64,000 nt of DNA from Tribonema minus. Lineage: Eukaryota; Sar; Xanthophyceae; Tribonematales; Tribonemataceae. How positions within the stretch are numbered: the stretch's first letter is position 1; each line of letters starts with the position of its first letter. Below, piece by piece: positions 60,829 to 64,000 of the stretch. The stretch spans positions 722,795-786,794 of the forward strand of contig JAFCMP010000516.1 in assembly GCA_017506865.1 (NCBI GenBank). The letters are read 5' to 3'. A model generated the notes under the pieces. That model saw nothing but the letters and a program-made list of their open reading frames with translations. It did no database searches and was not told the origin of the DNA. The position numbers and the translations under genes are program-made.

Positions 60829-63133
60829 TAGGCGCTGCCTGCCACTTTTGCTGGGCAGTTGCCACGACCTTGGGAAAAGCGGTGTTCTTTAGATCCCAGG
60901 TCTCATACATGCCGTTTACTTCTTGACGGCAGCATAATGGCAGTTCATGAACGAACTTCATACGAACAATTTGCTGGTTGTCCGCGCAGCCGGCGTCGTG
61001 CGCGGCTGCAACTACCTCCCTGCCCCACACTTCGGGGCTGGTACCGGAGGTACGCGCGAGTTCATGATACTTTTGAAGTGCTATTTGCCTGGCAGATGTG
61101 CTATCGTACGCTGCCGTAAGGCATTGCACCATCTGCTCATAAGACAAATCACTAAACGCACGAGTTTCTAGCATTCCCGTGCGCTCATTGGTGACTGCGC
61201 TGGTCAGATCAGCGTACTGACTCTTGGTCAGACTCTGCAACAGCGCTTCTGAGTAGGCCGACTTGGGCACGCCACGCGTGTCGCAGCTACGCTCAAAAGC
61301 TCTAATGGAAGCTTCAAGCCTGCCTACTTGCGTTACAATGACGACGCCAGTGCCGCCGAAACCCCTCAAGTCAACTTTGGGTTTCCGCACCGTCATGGCA
61401 ACTGAGGAGTACGAGGGTTCTACTGCCCCCGAAGTCCTAATGCTCTCACCTAGAGCCGATGCGCTGGTGGCTACGCCGGCCACTGCGCCATCTTCACGCG
61501 GACTCGCAGCTGCGCCGGCTGCGTCTTCGTCCGACGTGTCGGAGTGCCCGTCAGTGTTGAGGAACGGGTGCGTCACCAGGCTGCGCGGGTAAGTGTCCGC
61601 AGCTAGGCGCGCCTCCTCGGTGACCAGAGGCGTGTTCTCGAACTCCCTTAGCATTCGCCAGAGTTCCGCCTCCTCACCGTCGCCTGTGCCGAAGGCGAAG
61701 CGATGCCAACTATTGGACCGCTTACGGTGTTCACCTATGGTCAGCAGCTCGCCGAACTGGCTAGCTTTGAAGTCATGACCACGTTTTTCCAGAAGTGCAA
61801 CATTATGCTTGCGCACCTCTTCGGCCTGCTCCGCAGCGAACGTCCGCGCCATCGGCAGCAGTGAGTTCTTCACCATGTTCTTGCTCTCACTAGGAGCTCT
61901 GGTGACGCGAAGCTGGAGCTCGCCAAGGCGTTCGTAAAGGGCACGCTCGTGAATTTCGGCGAACGTTGCAGCCGTTTTGGCGGCCTTGGCAGCTCGCTTA
62001 TGTGCCTCGACGCGAGCTTCGATGCCCTCACGCCACTGGTCATAAGCCTCATCTGTGCCCTCAGGATCAAAGGGCACACCACCCTCATCACCAGATGACT
62101 CAGAAGACTCGAGCAGTTGCCTAACTGCCCTCCGTCGCTCTGCCGCTTGTTGCTCAACTGGCTTTCGCGGTATGACGGGCGCGCTACGTGGCACAACTGG
62201 CGCACTTTGCACGACTGGCACGCTACGTGGCACAACTGGCACACGCCGCGCCTTACCACTTGCACCCCGACGCGGCTGCGTCACAGGCGATTTATCTGAG
62301 GCTTCAGGGGCCCTCGCTGGTGCAGTATAGTATGTGGGAGCCACTAGCCTAGCTGACGGCTTGGAGCTCTGAGGCGTCGGAGCCGCCGGTGCTACTTCAG
62401 GCGCCGCAACTGGGACCCGTGCACCGCGCGTAACCGACGTCTTGGCCGGCTGACTGCGCGCGACCTTAGGTGGGGCCACCGCGGGCGCAACCAGTGCTGC
62501 AACTGGCACTGTGGACTTTGCAGGTGCTGGCGCCGCAGACTTCGCGGGCGCTGCCGGCACAGCTGGCGCGGCTACCGGCACAACTGGCGCGGTTGTTGCA
62601 GCTGCACGCGGTGTCTTGCGTGGGCTTTTCGTTGGTGCGAGTTTTTTCTCAACAGCTGCACGTGCAAAAGCTTCTTCGCCTTCTGCTACCTGGGCTTCGC
62701 TAAGCATAATGCCCATTGCTGCAAGCTGTTCTCTTTTCTGCCTCAAACGTAACTGCCTTGCCACTATGGCTTCGGCTTCTGAGCCGCCACCGCCGGGCTC
62801 GTCGCTGGACTCAGCGAAATTACGTATAAAAGGAGGTGCGGCACCAGTGACTACTGATTCTGTGGACCGTACCGAGGCAGACGTGTCGGGCGCGCTGGCA
62901 CCGACCTGGCTGGGTTTGCGGACGCTGCCGCGGGCCGGGGAGGGGGGCTGACGGCTTGTCACCCGAGCTTGGTGCGGGGCGCGTAGCGGAGCGCTGACCG
63001 CCCTTGTTGCCCTTAGCAGCAGTGCTGCCAGCAGGCCTAGCACCGCCACTAACACCTCCGCTGCGGCTTGACCCACTCGTTGGCTTCTTGGAGCCATGGT
63101 CAGTCTTGACCATTTATGGTGTATCCTGCACAC
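60767..63133 (-). CDS. Gag-like protein of the retrotransposon
   Basis: The open frame spans 63133-60767. Its first codon is not ATG. Residues 100-330 are Ala/Pro/Val-rich and basic. Residues 340-770 are helical and capsid-like, with VDLRGFGGTGVVIVTQVGRL, SEALLQSLTKSQYADL and YEQMVQCLTAAYDS, typical of Ty3/gypsy capsid. The C-terminus is a short CCVC-x4-TH cysteine knuckle (CCVCNGRGTH) just before the stop. The true start is probably ATG 63113-63111 in the neighbouring frame (MVKTDHGSKKPTSGSS...), which reads as a normal basic N-terminus up to a C6 run at 62947-62942. After that run the main frame takes over, so a second one-base slip is suspected. Gag packages the element RNA into cytoplasmic particles. 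Confidence 0.8.
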   Translation of the reverse strand: MCRIHHKWSRLTMAPRSQRVGQAAAEVLVAVLGLLAALLLRATRAVSAPLRAPHQARVTSRQPPSPARGSVRKPSQVGASAPDTSASVRSTESVVTGAAPPFIRNFAESSDEPGGGGSEAEAIVARQLRLRQKREQLAAMGIMLSEAQVAEGEEAFARAAVEKKLAPTKSPRKTPRAAATTAPVVPVAAPAVPAAPAKSAAPAPAKSTVPVAALVAPAVAPPKVARSQPAKTSVTRGARVPVAAPEVAPAAPTPQSSKPSARLVAPTYYTAPARAPEASDKSPVTQPRRGASGKARRVPVVPRSVPVVQSAPVVPRSAPVIPRKPVEQQAAERRRAVRQLLESSESSGDEGGVPFDPEGTDEAYDQWREGIEARVEAHKRAAKAAKTAATFAEIHERALYERLGELQLRVTRAPSESKNMVKNSLLPMARTFAAEQAEEVRKHNVALLEKRGHDFKASQFGELLTIGEHRKRSNSWHRFAFGTGDGEEAELWRMLREFENTPLVTEEARLAADTYPRSLVTHPFLNTDGHSDTSDEDAAGAAASPREDGAVAGVATSASALGESIRTSGAVEPSYSSVAMTVRKPKVDLRGFGGTGVVIVTQVGRLEASIRAFERSCDTRGVPKSAYSEALLQSLTKSQYADLTSAVTNERTGMLETRAFSDLSYEQMVQCLTAAYDSTSARQIALQKYHELARTSGTSPEVWGREVVAAAHDAGCADNQQIVRMKFVHELPLCCRQEVNGMYETWDLKNTAFPKVVATAQQKWQAAPIDSKCCVCNGRGTHLNPPLL
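60775..60782 (-). other. C8 run at the Gag-Pol overlap: frameshift site or homopolymer error
   Basis: Gag ends at TGA 60769-60767 just after a run of eight C on the coding strand, and Pol is open through the same bases one nucleotide ahead. Shifting on this run would join Gag to Pol. This may be programmed frameshifting, or a one-base length error in a homopolymer that hides a single Gag-Pol frame. Confidence 0.5.
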
Positions 63134-64000
63134 GATTCACGCGCATGAAGCTGAGTGCGACGACAAAACCATGATTTTTAATTGTCAGCGCACGAGCCGT
63201 CTATGCCCCGCACGCCTCTGCACGAGGTCTGATGCTACTAGGGCACTCTGAACTGCAAGCCAGCCAGTTTGACATAGCAGTTGTACAGATCGACCGCGTT
63301 GTCAATTCTGCAACACAATTGCGGCCGTACAATCATGAAGCAAAATTGCATCGCTTTGCTCTAAAGCTAGACTCCTCTCCCCCTTCTTTGCAAAAAGCTA
63401 GTCATATCAGCTTTAGAGCAAATTACTAAGGAAGAGCATGCGGTAGGGTTTTTATTCTAGTCATAGGCAACCGTTACAGCCAGAAAAGTGGCAGCGCATG
63501 CCCCTTTGTGCGCTTATTCTCGAGACTTCTCGAGTGCAACCACTTAACACTGTCTATGACAAGTCACTACCGTTTCTGTGACTTCTGATACACAAGCTAT
63601 CACGTGTCCCCCCTAAAGGATCTCCGCGCGTTCTCCCGGAGACTCTGGTGCGTTCGTGACGTGATAGTGTACGGCGCGCAAGCTGGTGTACACAGCGCGC
63701 TACCGCACGGGTCTACCCTCGATGTCCTATATGGGTCCACGTGACCACGTTCATCAACCACAGATGAGCCGCAGAATAAGGCCAGCTAAATGAAGTTGCA
63801 TGTTCATTGCTGCTCAGACCCGTGCAGCACGCACTGCGTCGTTGACATCAAGGGGGCGGGTCACGACGTAGCGGTGCACCACTACGCCGCCCCGTCATAA
63901 GCATTCTAGTGCAGGAACCTAGCGTGATTAACGTTTTAAACTCGCTTCCACGGCTGTTCTTTACGTATTGCTTTACGTAATCTGGGTCCTCGAAGGCTTT
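63134..64000 (-). other. 5' untranslated leader of the retrotransposon
   Basis: No open frame of note upstream of Gag. The leader contains strong inverted repeats (63355-63422; and TATCACGT/ACGTGATA at about 63598-63667), compatible with structured packaging RNA. No stretch matches the putative 3' LTR at about 52.4-52.9 kb, so the 5' LTR and primer-binding site lie beyond 64000 or diverge beyond recognition. Confidence 0.5.
63355..63422. repeat. 14-bp perfect inverted repeat (hairpin) in the leader
   Basis: TTTGCTCTAAAGCT (63355-63368) and AGCTTTAGAGCAAA (63409-63422) are exact reverse complements around a 40-base loop. The loop carries the minus-strand purine tract GCAAAGAAGGGGG. Confidence 0.85.

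Larger units (their letters stand above)
52880..64000 (-). mobile_element. Ty3/gypsy-type LTR retrotransposon carrying a DNA methyltransferase
   Basis: From right to left on the minus strand: an untranslated leader (64000-63134), Gag (about 63.1-60.77 kb), then a 2573-residue Pol frame. Pol contains zinc finger, cytosine methyltransferase, aspartic protease, reverse transcriptase, RNase H, integrase, chromodomain-like and Tudor-like regions. A purine tract follows at about 52.89 kb. The integrase follows the RT/RNase H, which is Ty3/gypsy order, and the chromodomain points to the chromovirus side. Open frames this long imply a young insertion. The 5' LTR was not found before the window end, so the element continues beyond 64000. 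Confidence 0.85.

Noticed and set aside
61870..62265. Second minus-strand frame inside Gag
   Set aside because: Overlaps the better Gag frame; its repeats mirror the Val/Pro-rich Gag repeats in another frame.
52400..64000. A complete pair of LTRs for the retrotransposon
   Set aside because: No stretch between 63134 and 64000 matches 52400-53100 on the same strand; the 5' LTR must lie outside the window.
1..64000. CRISPR arrays or prokaryotic operons
   Set aside because: The repeats are tandem intronic duplications or microsatellites without regular spacers, and genes contain spliceosomal introns.

Overview
The window looks like nuclear DNA of a green alga, most likely a chlorophyte. This is inference. 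The evidence is many GT-AG introns, long alanine/glutamine/glycine-rich linkers made of trinucleotide runs, and a UDP-glucose pyrophosphorylase of animal/fungal length beside plant-type ankyrin-TPR and bacterial-type lipocalin proteins. Two strong repeat families (a LINE and a Ty3/gypsy element) are also present. Stops TAA, TAG and TGA all close plausible frames. No operons, CRISPR arrays, rRNA genes or convincing tRNAs were seen. Exon borders were set by hand from splice consensus, reading-frame phase and protein-family logic.

Layout. 1-2336: last exon of an unrecognised + strand gene. 4683-6106: two-exon lipocalin (+). 6626-7073: 5'-truncated LINE copy. 7702-17284 (-): large multi-exon gene for an N-terminal leucine-rich-repeat plus C-terminal coiled-coil protein, with the layout of the basal-body protein VFL1/LRRCC1. 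17472-19548 (+): organelle-targeted P-loop protein, divergent from the previous gene. 19683-about 21600 (-): longer, decayed LINE copy with an alanine-codon expansion. 22347-25407 (-): iron-alcohol-dehydrogenase-like gene whose product lacks the metal-binding histidines. 25847-32963 (+): seven-exon UGPase. 35381-37276 (-): two-exon unknown protein. 38186-38940 (+): end of a coiled-coil gene with an apparent frameshift. 39563-39668: LINE 3' tip with target-site duplication. 40833-48193 (+): unknown helical protein of at least ten exons. 49526-51321 (-): ankyrin-TPR co-chaperone-like protein. 51416-51924: short inverted-repeat transposon. 52.88-64 kb (-): Ty3/gypsy-type retrotransposon.

Two things stand out. 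First, the retrotransposon polyprotein contains a complete-looking C5-cytosine DNA methyltransferase ahead of protease, reverse transcriptase, RNase H and integrase. It is followed by chromodomain-like and Tudor-like modules, so one element carries both a methylation writer and candidate chromatin readers. Second, three host genes (five introns) carry tandem copies of the tail of the upstream exon together with its 5' splice site, planted at the start of the following intron. Several copies are exon-like units of a multiple of three bases. This recurrent pattern is not explained by the transposons seen here.
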